Positions 1-8,203 of a DNA stretch of 64,000 nucleotides are shown here, one piece after another; position 1 is the stretch's first letter; each line of letters starts with the position of its first letter. Source of the DNA: Lachnospiraceae bacterium (GTDB taxonomy: Bacteria; Bacillota; Clostridia; Lachnospirales; Lachnospiraceae); assembly GCA_910575835.1 (NCBI GenBank), contig CAJTGB010000011.1, positions 60,881-124,880 on the forward strand. Reading direction: 5' to 3'. Below the pieces are notes generated by a model that saw nothing but the letters and a program-made list of their open reading frames with translations, had not been told where the DNA came from and did no database searches. Made by a program: the position numbers and the translations under genes.

Positions 1-656
1 CATTGTAAATTCCCTCTAATCCACAATATCATCCCAATTATCTCTTCTTCCATCACCGCCACATACAAATTAGATAACCGGAACATTTTATCCGCATTGT
101 CGGCAAGTAAAACTGAAATAACTTTAACCGCATTCTGCCGGCTGCCAAACATTTCCTGATAGATATACCGATCCGTATCGTAAATGAGACCGGCTATTTC
201 CTGCATCTGTCTGCAGCTTAGACATGCCTCTTGATCTAACTGCCTAAATGTTATGGAATCACTTCGAATATTCTCTTCTGACGATTCATATTGTCCTGTC
301 TTCTTCTTCGCAGTCTTCAACTCTTCCAACAATTCGTCCGCCAATTCATCTCTGTAGACGATCTCCACTTCTTTACATGGTTTCCGATAAAATACTTCCT
401 TCAATAAAACTCGCTTAACAAGCTTCTCCTTACATCCGGGCTTCACATACAATCCGCCTACGAATATTTTATCTTCATCAGAATAAGACATTACTCCAAT
501 CACTTTTCCGCAGCTAACAGCAAAAGCTTTCCCCTCATACTTGGATATTTCACTCCATTTACTGCGTGATAACCACCATGGCTTATAATTATATTCTTCA
601 TCTTCTATTACACCGAATAATAAGTAACCAGCTATATAACTTGCCTGATTTTCCAT
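1..656 (-). CDS. GNAT-like acetyltransferase, 3' end outside window
   Basis: An open frame runs from an ATG at 654-656 leftwards off the window edge, so at least 218 residues are present and the C-terminus is missing. The last visible part (YDTDRYIYQEMFG, then LYVAVMEEEIIGMILW) resembles the N-terminal half of clostridial GNAT-fold N-acyltransferases, where a beta strand of the form 'vave.g.ivG' precedes the acetyl-CoA loop. The substrate cannot be told. The first 16 or so codons (MENQASYIAGYLLFGV) lie inside the 162-bp inverted-repeat element at 606-767, so the annotated start is donated by that element; the ancestral gene probably began further in. Family assignment is an inference from short motifs. 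Confidence 0.5.
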   Translation of the reverse strand, partial: MENQASYIAGYLLFGVIEDEEYNYKPWWLSRSKWSEISKYEGKAFAVSCGKVIGVMSYSDEDKIFVGGLYVKPGCKEKLVKRVLLKEVFYRKPCKEVEIVYRDELADELLEELKTAKKKTGQYESSEENIRSDSITFRQLDQEACLSCRQMQEIAGLIYDTDRYIYQEMFGSRQNAVKVISVLLADNADKMFRLSNLYVAVMEEEIIGMILWIRGNLQ

Positions 657-767
657 CTGCGTCGTTGTTGTCAATCGGCGTAGCGCCCACTACGCCTCAT
701 TCCTCCGCCTTGCATATGAAAAATCATTCTGCGTTATATGGCTAGGAACTTATTTTTCGGTGTACTA
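606..767. repeat. 162-bp TA-flanked inverted-repeat element (MITE-like), copy 1
   Basis: This block matches 45179-45340 at 158 of 162 positions over exactly the same length. Its ends are imperfect inverted repeats of about 34 bp: the left starts TA(T)TACACCGAATAATAAGT and the right, read on the other strand, TAGTACACCGAAAAATAAGT, both continuing to a shared CATATAAC-type block. Both ends carry TA, which fits a TA target duplication. A 7-bp perfect hairpin (GGCGTAG/CTACGCC) sits near the middle. On the minus strand it carries GGCGGAGGAATG, a strong Shine-Dalgarno, a nine-codon frame (MRRSGRYAD) and a second ATG that opens the GNAT-like gene. It has no transposase, so it would be a non-autonomous element. 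It also ends the gene at 742-1560. Confidence 0.8.
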
Positions 768-1560
768 TGTAAACTCTGACAGGCTGCCGTATATATAATT
801 CATAATCTTTGCATCTGTCTAAGGAACTATCTTCCAATGGAACATCTGTGCCTTCCCGATATTCTACCCACTCCTCATATATCCGAAAACACCCTCTATA
901 ATACTGGGCACATCTGACTAATTCCAAGCTCTTAACCTCCGGGTTATTAACAGCTAAAAAGAACCGATATGCAAATACATCATCAATACTCTCAAATGCC
1001 AACTGCTCTTGGTGAACACAAACAGCCATTCCCTCCAAATATACCAAATAATTGATAAATATCTGCCGCTGTTCACGTAAACTGCTCATTTCCGTTACCG
1101 GATTGCCGCCTAATTCTTGTTCCAGATAATGCTCGACCAGACACATATCTTTATTCTCGATAAAAGACTTGTTATATTCGAGCATAAATTGCGCTTCTGC
1201 TGTTTTCCTGTGTTTTTCTTCTCCCTTCTGATCATGTTTTAACTGGACGATAATGAAGCTTGCCGCCACAATCGCTGTCATTACTTCACCAATATTAATG
1301 GCTAATGCATACTGCTCCGTACTTTTTCCATAGATATCAAGCCATTTTATCAAATCAGAATTCAGGATGGTTGTGCCTATAAGGAATACTTTATAGAAAG
1401 CGATTGTCACGAGTACAACCACAGCAAGCAAAACTATAAACCAAAATATGACCTGAAACAGGAAAAATTTTTTAATATTGACTTTAATTTTCTCTTTATC
1501 TTTTGCATGAATACCTCTAAAAGCCACCAAAACAGGAAGCTCATAAGCCCCAAAATCCAA
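742..1560 (-). CDS. hypothetical two-helix membrane protein, end of polysaccharide operon
   Basis: About 272 residues with two strong membrane segments (roughly residues 35-62 and 88-106) and a charged cytosolic C-terminal half; I do not recognise the family. It lies 36 bp downstream of wbpA on the same strand. Two oddities are visible. The last codons (VHRKISS and the TAG stop) are encoded inside the 162-bp repeat at 606-767, so the original C-terminus has been replaced. The only start in this frame is a TTG without a clear ribosome binding site, while another frame upstream (containing the hydrophobic stretch ILDLLVWILGLMSFLFWWLL) reads up to an A6T5 run near 1465-1475, so the 5' end may be frameshifted. 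Function unknown. Confidence 0.6.
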   Translation of the reverse strand: MDFGAYELPVLVAFRGIHAKDKEKIKVNIKKFFLFQVIFWFIVLLAVVVLVTIAFYKVFLIGTTILNSDLIKWLDIYGKSTEQYALAINIGEVMTAIVAASFIIVQLKHDQKGEEKHRKTAEAQFMLEYNKSFIENKDMCLVEHYLEQELGGNPVTEMSSLREQRQIFINYLVYLEGMAVCVHQEQLAFESIDDVFAYRFFLAVNNPEVKSLELVRCAQYYRGCFRIYEEWVEYREGTDVPLEDSSLDRCKDYELYIRQPVRVYIVHRKISS

Positions 1561-1596
1561 ACAAGAAGATCTAAAATCGTGTCGAACTCATATGCA

Positions 1597-2922
1597 TTAC
1601 ATTCTCCAAAATCTCATGCCAGATGCTCTGAGCTCGTCCATTCGATATAAACTCTTAACATCAATTAAAACTTTTTCTTCATCTGGAACAGCTTTGAATA
1701 ACTCTTTAACCTGCATCATCGACATCGATCTGAATTCATTATGACCAACAGCTACAATCAAACAATCTGCTCGCGGAAGGTACTCAAAGTTCACAAGATT
1801 TACATCATATTCATGTTTTGCAGCAACACTATCTGCCCAAGGATCCGCAACTATCGGGTTAATTTCGTATTCTTTCAAACGATTGATTATATCTACAACT
1901 TTGCTATTCCTTGTATCAGGACAGTTTTCTTTAAAAGTAATACCAAGGATAACAATTGTTGCTTTCTTTGGAGCCATACCTGCTTCAATCATTTCCTTAA
2001 TTGCCGCATCTGCCACAAACGCCCCCATACTGTCATTCACTTTTCTTCCATTTAATATAATTTGACTATGATATCCAAGTTTTTCCGCTGCATTTGTGAG
2101 ATAATACGGATCTACGCCAATACAATGTCCGCCTACGAGACCTGGTCTAAATCTCAATGCATTCCATTTAGTATTCATTCCAGCGAGAACTTCGTCTGTA
2201 TCGATTTTTAATTTATCGCATATTATTGCAATTTCATTCATAAACGCAATATTAATATCTCGTTGGCTATTTTCAATAACCTTAACTGCCTCAGCCGTTT
2301 TAATAGTCGTAACAGGAAATGTACCCGCTTTAATTATAATATCATACACCTTTCTTATTTCCGTAACGCTTTCATCATCCATGCCAGACACAATTTTTTT
2401 AATAGACGTAAGTGTATGTACACGATCCCCCGGGTTAATTCTTTCTGGAGAATAACCAATTTTCCAATCAATACCACATTTTAATCCTGACTCCTTTTCA
2501 ATAATAGGAATACAAATATCTTCTGTTACTCCAGGATAAACCGTTGATTCGAATACAACAATTGCACCAGGAACAATATTCTGTCCAACAATACGAGAGG
2601 CACCCTCTATAGGTTTTAGATCTGGTGTCATATCACTATTAACGGGTGTTGGTACAGCAACAATGATAAATTTAGCTTCTCCTAAACGCTTAGGATCCGC
2701 AGTAAACTCTACTGCCGTATTCTTGATTGCTTCTCCAACTTCATTTGTAGAGTCAATACCACTACGATACTCCTCTACTCTCTTCTCATTGATATCAAAA
2801 CCAATTACATTAACATGCTTCGCAAATTCAACCGCAATTGGCATACCAACATATCCAAGACCAACCAGTGCAAGTTTCTCTTTCCCAGAAATAAGTCCAG
2901 AATAAACTCTATTAAACTCCAT
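1597..2922 (-). CDS. wbpA: UDP-N-acetylglucosamine 6-dehydrogenase (WbpA/TviB type)
   Basis: Oxidises C6 of a UDP-N-acetylhexosamine to the uronic acid in two NAD+-dependent steps, in the cytoplasm. The 441-residue length fits UDP-sugar dehydrogenases. A Rossmann motif GLGYVG sits at residues 21-26, the middle domain has the usual EAVKVIENSQRDINIAFMNE helix (about 211-230), and the catalytic cysteine is C267 in GGHCIGVDPYYL. It is the last of five genes (wbpI, wbpB, wbpD, wbpE, wbpA in transcription order) that together match UDP-2,3-diacetamido-2,3-dideoxy-mannuronate synthesis, which is why I prefer UDP-GlcNAc over UDP-Glc as substrate. Starts at an ATG after a GGAGGAAG-type ribosome binding site. 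Confidence 0.88.
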   Translation of the reverse strand: MEFNRVYSGLISGKEKLALVGLGYVGMPIAVEFAKHVNVIGFDINEKRVEEYRSGIDSTNEVGEAIKNTAVEFTADPKRLGEAKFIIVAVPTPVNSDMTPDLKPIEGASRIVGQNIVPGAIVVFESTVYPGVTEDICIPIIEKESGLKCGIDWKIGYSPERINPGDRVHTLTSIKKIVSGMDDESVTEIRKVYDIIIKAGTFPVTTIKTAEAVKVIENSQRDINIAFMNEIAIICDKLKIDTDEVLAGMNTKWNALRFRPGLVGGHCIGVDPYYLTNAAEKLGYHSQIILNGRKVNDSMGAFVADAAIKEMIEAGMAPKKATIVILGITFKENCPDTRNSKVVDIINRLKEYEINPIVADPWADSVAAKHEYDVNLVNFEYLPRADCLIVAVGHNEFRSMSMMQVKELFKAVPDEEKVLIDVKSLYRMDELRASGMRFWRM

Positions 2923-2946
2923 TTTTCTTCCTCCATATTGAAATAC

Positions 2947-4098
2947 TTAAACTGAATTTTCCTTAAGTGTTTTAGCAACTAACTCAACTTCTTCCTTTTC
3001 CATATATGGATGCATAGGTAAACTTAATACAGTCTCACATAATCTCTCTGTGACTGGACAATCTGCCACTGCACTATCAGTCCCGGTAAAAGCCCCTTGC
3101 AAATGCATTGGTTTTGCATAATACACCATTGTTGGAATTCCTGCAGACCTCATCTTCTCTTGAAGTCCTTTCCTATTTATCCCTTTTGGTAACTGAATCG
3201 TATACTGAGCCCAGCTACTATTAACTCCCTCTTTAATCATTGGAAGAACAAAATTCGCATCGATTAATAAATCTGTATACCAAGAAGCAACTCGATTAAC
3301 ATCGTCTATTTCATAATTTTTAAATGCCTCAAATTTGGGCATCAAAATTGCTGCCTGAAGAGTATCAAGCCGACTGTTCATTCCTAAACGGATATTATCA
3401 TATTTAGCATTCGGATCATTCGGATTACTAGTATCTTTCCCATGGACACAAATTGATCTGATTAAATCAGCCCACTTATCATTGTTTGTAAAGATTGCCC
3501 CACCATCTCCGTAGCAACCTAATGGTTTAGCTGGAAAGAACGAGGTAGTAGATATATCTCCAAAACTGCAAGCATATTTACCCTTGATATCTCCTCCAAA
3601 GCCCTGTGCTCCATCTTCCAAAAGTAATAGACCGTACTTTTCACAGATTGGTTTGATTGCATCGTAATCAGCAGGTAAACCAAAAAGATCAACAGATACA
3701 AGCGCCTTGGGAATATACTTCCCCTCTGTTATAACATTTTTTATAGTTTCTTCTAACTTTACTGCATCTAAATTATAAGTGTGTTCATCTACATCTACAT
3801 AAAATGGGGTTGCTCCAACAAACGCAGGACACTCACCAGATGAAAAGAACGTGAAATCAGGTACAAATACGGCGTCTCCTGGACCAATGTTCCACACCAT
3901 TAAAGCCATTGTAATGGCATCTGTACCATTTCCACATGTTATGCAATGTTTTACTCCTACATATTCCGCAAGAGTATCCTCTAATTTTCTTATTTTAGGA
4001 CCAGAAATAAAATGTGTAGATGATATAACCTCTAAAATTTCTTTGTCTATTTGAGGTTTTAATATCTCATACTGTTTTTTTAAATCTCTGAATTCCAT
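2947..4098 (-). CDS. wbpE: UDP-GlcNAc3NA aminotransferase, DegT/DnrJ/EryC1 family (WbpE-like)
   Basis: PLP-dependent transaminase expected to aminate the 3-keto group of UDP-2-acetamido-2-deoxy-3-oxo-glucuronate. The 383 residues show the family signature: EDGAQ at about 161-165 (D162 contacts the PLP ring nitrogen) and SFFPAKPLGCYGDGG with the Schiff-base lysine at K191. N-terminal ISGPKIRKLE and GNGTDAI are also typical. It overlaps the acetyltransferase gene wbpD by one base (TAATG), indicating translational coupling, and precedes wbpA by 24 bp. The WbpE/WlbC assignment over other sugar aminotransferases rests on the neighbouring genes. Confidence 0.87.
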   Translation of the reverse strand: MEFRDLKKQYEILKPQIDKEILEVISSTHFISGPKIRKLEDTLAEYVGVKHCITCGNGTDAITMALMVWNIGPGDAVFVPDFTFFSSGECPAFVGATPFYVDVDEHTYNLDAVKLEETIKNVITEGKYIPKALVSVDLFGLPADYDAIKPICEKYGLLLLEDGAQGFGGDIKGKYACSFGDISTTSFFPAKPLGCYGDGGAIFTNNDKWADLIRSICVHGKDTSNPNDPNAKYDNIRLGMNSRLDTLQAAILMPKFEAFKNYEIDDVNRVASWYTDLLIDANFVLPMIKEGVNSSWAQYTIQLPKGINRKGLQEKMRSAGIPTMVYYAKPMHLQGAFTGTDSAVADCPVTERLCETVLSLPMHPYMEKEEVELVAKTLKENSV

Positions 4099-4664
4099 TA
4101 TTTTTTCCCTTTCATCAGTCTGTCTTCAAGTAAAACGTATTTTTTCCCACATTCCGCACAACAAAGAGTTTCGTTTAGAACCTGTCCACACTCACAAACC
4201 CAGCCGTATTGTTTTGCCGGCACTCCAACCATTAACGCATGAGCAGGAATATTTTTTGTAACAACTGCTCCTGCTGCAACAGTTGCAAATTCCCCCACAG
4301 TATGACCACAAACAATAGTACAATTTGCTCCTAAAGTCGCATCATGCTTAATCAAAGTCTTTTTATACTTGTGATCTTTAGGATAACGTGACCGTGGTGT
4401 TAAATCATTTGTAAAAACCATCGATGGACCACAAAAAACATAATCTTCAAGCTCAACACCTTCATAAATAGAAACATTGTTTTGAACTTTTACACCGTTA
4501 CCAATTTTTACATTATTAGATATATTGACATTTTGACCAAAGGAACAATTCTTTCCAATCTTTGCCCCTTTTTGAATATGAGAAAAATGCCAGATTTTTG
4601 TATCTTTTCCAATTTCAACATCATCATCTATATAGCTACTTTCGTGTACGAAATAATCACTCAT
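4098..4664 (-). CDS. wbpD: UDP-sugar 3-N-acetyltransferase (WbpD-like), left-handed beta helix
   Basis: Acetylates the 3-amino group made by WbpE, using acetyl-CoA. The 188-residue protein (start at ATG 4664, preceded by AGGGAG; an upstream in-frame ATG lies inside wbpB) is built from hexapeptide repeats such as [24 protein letters not shown] and [16 protein letters not shown], then PSMVFTND and a C-terminal cysteine-rich tail (CECG, CCAECG) that looks like a small zinc ribbon, common in WlbB/WbpD homologues. It overlaps wbpB by 8 bp and wbpE by 1 bp, so the three are coupled. Confidence in the acetyltransferase fold is high; the substrate comes from context. Confidence 0.87.
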   Translation of the reverse strand: MSDYFVHESSYIDDDVEIGKDTKIWHFSHIQKGAKIGKNCSFGQNVNISNNVKIGNGVKVQNNVSIYEGVELEDYVFCGPSMVFTNDLTPRSRYPKDHKYKKTLIKHDATLGANCTIVCGHTVGEFATVAAGAVVTKNIPAHALMVGVPAKQYGWVCECGQVLNETLCCAECGKKYVLLEDRLMKGKK

Positions 4665-5736
4665 TATCAAATCTCCCTGTAAAATCTGTAGAAGCAATAT
4701 TTTTTAACGGAAATTTAACAGGTTGGCCTGTTGCTGCAGATTGATAAATTGCAAGAACCATTTCAACCGCATTTTTTCCAGCAACAGCATCAATATATGG
4801 TTTACGATTATTTTTAATAGCATCTATTACATCGCTATACAATGCTGTATGTCCATTTCCATATACATTTGATACTTCTTCCTGAATATCTTTAATCTTC
4901 CAATCATCCTCATCTTCATCTTCAAAGTTCCAAACATCAATATTATTTGTTGAAGTACCTCCGATTTTTACACTACCACTTTTTCCAAATAGGCAGAGTG
5001 TTTCTTCCAGATTCTTTGGATAGATATTAACTGTACCTTCTATTAATCCCACTGCTCCATTTTTAAATTTAACAACTGCCAGACCGATATCTTCACACTC
5101 AAGATAGTTGTGGAATTGTTGTTTAGTAACTCCATACACTTCATCGATATCTTCGCCCATCATCCAACGAAGGAGATCAATTCCATGAATACATTGGTTA
5201 AATAAACATCCTCCATCGGAAGCCCATTTTCCTCTCCAAGGTGCCTGATCATAATAATTCTGATTACGATTCCAACGAACATTGATAGAACCATGCGAGA
5301 TTTTGCCAAATCTTCCTCCTTCAAGTGCTTTACGCATTTGCTGAATAGCCACATTGAAACGATTTTGATGACAAACAGATACTTTTATATTATTCACCTG
5401 ACTTCTTCTGACAATTTCCTCCGCATCTGTCATTGACATAGCCATAGGTTTCTCGATAATAACATTTATACCGTGATCTATGCAATACAAAGCAATCTCT
5501 GCATGAACTCCACTTTCAGTTGCGATTGCAACAAGTTCTATTTCAGGATGATCTTCTATCATTTTCTTGTAATCTGTATAACATTCGATTGATTTATCAA
5601 ATTCTGTCTTTTTCTGCAAAATATCAATAGCTTCCAATGATAAATCACAAACAGCCAAAAATTCCAAATCATTATTTAATACTGCTTTTACATGATTTAT
5701 AGCAATTCTTCCACATCCAATTAATGCATATTTCAT
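4657..5736 (-). CDS. wbpB: UDP-GlcNAcA 3-dehydrogenase, Gfo/Idh/MocA family (WbpB-like)
   Basis: Oxidises the 3-hydroxyl of UDP-GlcNAc-uronate to a ketone with bound NAD+. The 359-residue protein has an N-terminal Rossmann fold ([13 protein letters not shown], residues 3-15), the EKPMAMS motif near residue 95 that holds the catalytic lysine, and [28 protein letters not shown] near 166-193 with the conserved histidine of the family. It lies 12 bp downstream of wbpI and overlaps wbpD. Other Gfo/Idh/MocA sugar oxidoreductases look similar, so the exact substrate depends on the gene set. Confidence 0.86.
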   Translation of the reverse strand: MKYALIGCGRIAINHVKAVLNNDLEFLAVCDLSLEAIDILQKKTEFDKSIECYTDYKKMIEDHPEIELVAIATESGVHAEIALYCIDHGINVIIEKPMAMSMTDAEEIVRRSQVNNIKVSVCHQNRFNVAIQQMRKALEGGRFGKISHGSINVRWNRNQNYYDQAPWRGKWASDGGCLFNQCIHGIDLLRWMMGEDIDEVYGVTKQQFHNYLECEDIGLAVVKFKNGAVGLIEGTVNIYPKNLEETLCLFGKSGSVKIGGTSTNNIDVWNFEDEDEDDWKIKDIQEEVSNVYGNGHTALYSDVIDAIKNNRKPYIDAVAGKNAVEMVLAIYQSAATGQPVKFPLKNIASTDFTGRFDNE

Positions 5737-5748
5737 ATGATAATCCTC

Positions 5749-6819
5749 CTACTTCATTAGTAACTCAACTATTTTTTCACTAGCATGACCATCCCCAAAT
5801 GGCTTATATACAGGATTAATTGTTTGTTCTACATTCAATTTTTCTAAAATGTCTTTACACTGTGGTTTTGCAAGATTATTTCTTTCATCAATCATTGTCT
5901 CGGGCCAGACAATATAATCAAAAACAGTAACACATTTTTTTTCCGCAAAAAATGCCTCTCTTTGTAGTCCACCAGAATCCGTAACTATTTTTTTTGCATT
6001 TTTAACCAACGATATAGAAGTCAAATAACCGGTCGGTTTACACATAAGAATATTATTAAACGTATATTTATTGCAGATTCTTAATACTCTATTATGATTT
6101 CTAGGATGAACAGGATAAACCGTCGGAGCATCCAATTCATTCATTGCTTTCAGTATTTCAATAAGTTTCTCATCTATATCAGTATTTTCTTGCCTATGAC
6201 ATGTCAAATAGTAAAATTCATCTGGACTCTTTATTGCATTACCATCAAAGGTTATAAGAACTCTTCTATCTTTTTCCTCTATTTGTTCGCCATAATATAA
6301 AAATGCATCATACATCGGATCACCAACAAAATATGTTCGATCAGAAAGTCCCTCGCGCTCGAGAAAATGTATTGCGGACTCTGTACATGATATTAAACAT
6401 GTAGATATATGATCTGTACAAATTCTATTAACCTCTTCTGGATTCTCTAATGTTCCAAGACGATTACCAGCTTCAACGTGATATACTGGGATATGTAGTT
6501 TCACTGCTGCTAACGCCGCTGCTAATGTAGAATTAGTATCTCCATAAACCAGAAGCTTTTCCGGCTTTTCTTTCAACAACACCTCTTCAATTGAAGACAA
6601 CATCTTTCCAGTCATAACGCCATGACTTCCACCAGAAATACCAAGATTATAATCTGGCTTCTGAATGTCCAACTCCTCAAAAAAAACATCCGACATGTTA
6701 TAGTCATAATGCTGACCCGTATGAACAAGAATTTCTTGACATTTATTTCTTAATAGTCTTGATACAACCGCTGCCTTAATAAACTGCGGACGAGCACCTA
6801 CAATAGTTAATATTTTCAT
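5749..6819 (-). CDS. wbpI: UDP-N-acetylglucosamine 2-epimerase (WbpI/WecB family)
   Basis: Non-hydrolysing epimerase that inverts C2 of a UDP-2-acetamido sugar. The 356 residues show the family hallmarks: GARPQFIKAAVV at 8-19, VHTGQHYDYNMSDVFFEEL near 33-51, VYGDTNSTLAAALAA near 90-104, HVEAGNR, and the C-terminal SGGLQREAFF that binds the UDP. In this operon it probably converts UDP-GlcNAc3NAcA to UDP-ManNAc3NAcA (WbpI role) rather than simple UDP-GlcNAc to UDP-ManNAc (WecB role); sequence alone does not separate the two. First of the five sugar genes in transcription order, 30 bp after the SGNH hydrolase. Confidence 0.86.
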   Translation of the reverse strand: MKILTIVGARPQFIKAAVVSRLLRNKCQEILVHTGQHYDYNMSDVFFEELDIQKPDYNLGISGGSHGVMTGKMLSSIEEVLLKEKPEKLLVYGDTNSTLAAALAAVKLHIPVYHVEAGNRLGTLENPEEVNRICTDHISTCLISCTESAIHFLEREGLSDRTYFVGDPMYDAFLYYGEQIEEKDRRVLITFDGNAIKSPDEFYYLTCHRQENTDIDEKLIEILKAMNELDAPTVYPVHPRNHNRVLRICNKYTFNNILMCKPTGYLTSISLVKNAKKIVTDSGGLQREAFFAEKKCVTVFDYIVWPETMIDERNNLAKPQCKDILEKLNVEQTINPVYKPFGDGHASEKIVELLMK

Positions 6820-6849
6820 GTATTTATTTCCTTTCTCTACAGATCGTCT

Positions 6850-7588
6850 TTAGTTTTCTTTAGGCTTATATTTTTGTAATTCTTCCCAAATCATATTTGC
6901 AGTCTGTTTTGCCCCCAGATCCGTAGGATGAATATTATCAATAAAGTATTGTGTTGTTTTACTATTCATATTACTCATTGAATAAAGTTTAATAACTGGT
7001 ATCCCCATAGAGCCAGGAACCTTGGAAAGTTCTTCATAATATTCATACTGGGTTCTGTTATATCTCTTTGATAATTCAGAAGTATCCATGTCTCCATATT
7101 CCATTCCAATTGGATCAAATATAACAATTACTGTAATTGAAGGATTCATCTCAAGTATATAATTTATAGCTATACGCATCGCTCCACATACCGTCACCGT
7201 ATCCTCATCAAGATATGTGCCTAAATTCTCATTGTAATACCAATCATTTACGAACCCTTCAATCAAAACAACATCTATTTCATCATAATTGTAAGTTCTA
7301 ATTTGATTTAAAATATTTCTTTCTGAATCTTCAGTAAAAAGTGCACCCGATCCAACACCACAATTTTCAATCTCCATATCTGTCAATTCAGGAAGATACC
7401 TTAAATAACCTCCAGTTTCTCCTGATTGTGCTCTAGCTGTTAAACTTGTTCCAAATGCAACAGCTGTTAATCCCTTCCAATTGTTATTTTCTAACTTTTT
7501 ATTTTGCCCCCCCCCATACAAATATTACTGTCATTATAAGTAAGAGAACTAAACCTAAATACAATATATAATGCCTTCTAACCACCAT
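6850..7588 (-). CDS. membrane-anchored SGNH/GDSL hydrolase, frameshifted at a G9 tract (phase OFF)
   Basis: The hydrolase body (from about 7521 down to 6850) has SGNH blocks: block I near AVAFGTSL, block II near NCGVGSGA, block III LIEGFVNDW and block V DNIHPTDLGAK. Such enzymes remove or transfer acetyl groups on polysaccharides. In its own frame the body starts only at a TTG directly after a TAA. Upstream, an ATG at 7588 with a GGAGG site starts MVVRRHYILYLGLVLLLIM..., a perfect signal anchor, which runs into nine G (C on the plus strand, 7507-7515) and stops at a TAA just after. With 8 or 11 G the anchor joins the hydrolase as a 245-residue protein. As written it is out of frame. A sequencing error in the homopolymer is the alternative. 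Confidence 0.8.
7507..7515. repeat. poly-G/C tract of nine, contingency locus
   Basis: Nine consecutive C on the plus strand, G on the coding strand, at the junction between the signal anchor and the catalytic domain of the SGNH hydrolase. Only lengths of 8, 11 and so on give a full-length protein. Confidence 0.85.
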
Positions 7589-7604
7589 AATTCCTCCATG
7601 ATTT

Positions 7605-8201
7605 TTAACAATCTGAAAATCCAGAATTATATATATTTTTTATTATTTTTGCTGGGTTTCCGCATATAACACAATTTCCTTCTGGGAAACTCTTCGTTAC
7701 TATGCTTCCAGCTCCAACAACTGTATTATCTCCTAATATTACCCCAGGCAAAATAACACTATTCATTCCAATCCAACATTTTTCTCCTAATATTACATCT
7801 TTTCCACTTTCATGTTTACCCAGATCACTAAACTTATGATTACTCGTAATAATTCCTACATTCGGCGCGATATATGTACCTTTTCCAATAATTATCCAAG
7901 CTTCAAATGCTTGAAAATAATTACCTTTCCCATTAAAATTATTTAGATCATCTGGATCAAAAATTATATGTTCAGAACAATTTATATTTGGCGATACTGG
8001 CCAGTGAATATTAGTATGTTGCAAAGTTTTTAACCGATAATGTATATCTCGCGCTGCCCAAATCCAACCTATCGAACACATACCGTTGTCAAACCACCGT
8101 CCTGACAAATATTTTTTTTCATAAAAAAAACCTTTAAAAAATTGAACATAAAGCCATTTATGAAAATAATATACTCTCTTTATTAGCAATTTAATTATCA
8201 T
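7605..8201 (-). CDS. acyltransferase with hexapeptide repeats (capsule O-acetyltransferase type)
   Basis: About 198 residues from the ATG at 8201 (GGAGAA before it; a TTG 15 bp upstream is less likely). The C-terminal half carries left-handed beta-helix turns: IGKGTYIAPNVGIIT, LGEKCWIGMNSVILPGVILGDNTVVGAGSIVTKSFPEG, then CGNPAKIIK, as in CysE/LacA/WbbJ-type O-acetyltransferases, with the catalytic-type histidine in SNHKF. Probably O-acetylates a sugar of the repeat unit. Its start overlaps the end of the asparagine-synthase-like gene (TAAGAATG spacing), so translation is coupled. Strongly AT-rich. Confidence 0.78.
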   Translation of the reverse strand: MIIKLLIKRVYYFHKWLYVQFFKGFFYEKKYLSGRWFDNGMCSIGWIWAARDIHYRLKTLQHTNIHWPVSPNINCSEHIIFDPDDLNNFNGKGNYFQAFEAWIIIGKGTYIAPNVGIITSNHKFSDLGKHESGKDVILGEKCWIGMNSVILPGVILGDNTVVGAGSIVTKSFPEGNCVICGNPAKIIKNIYNSGFSDC

Positions 8202-8203
8202 TC

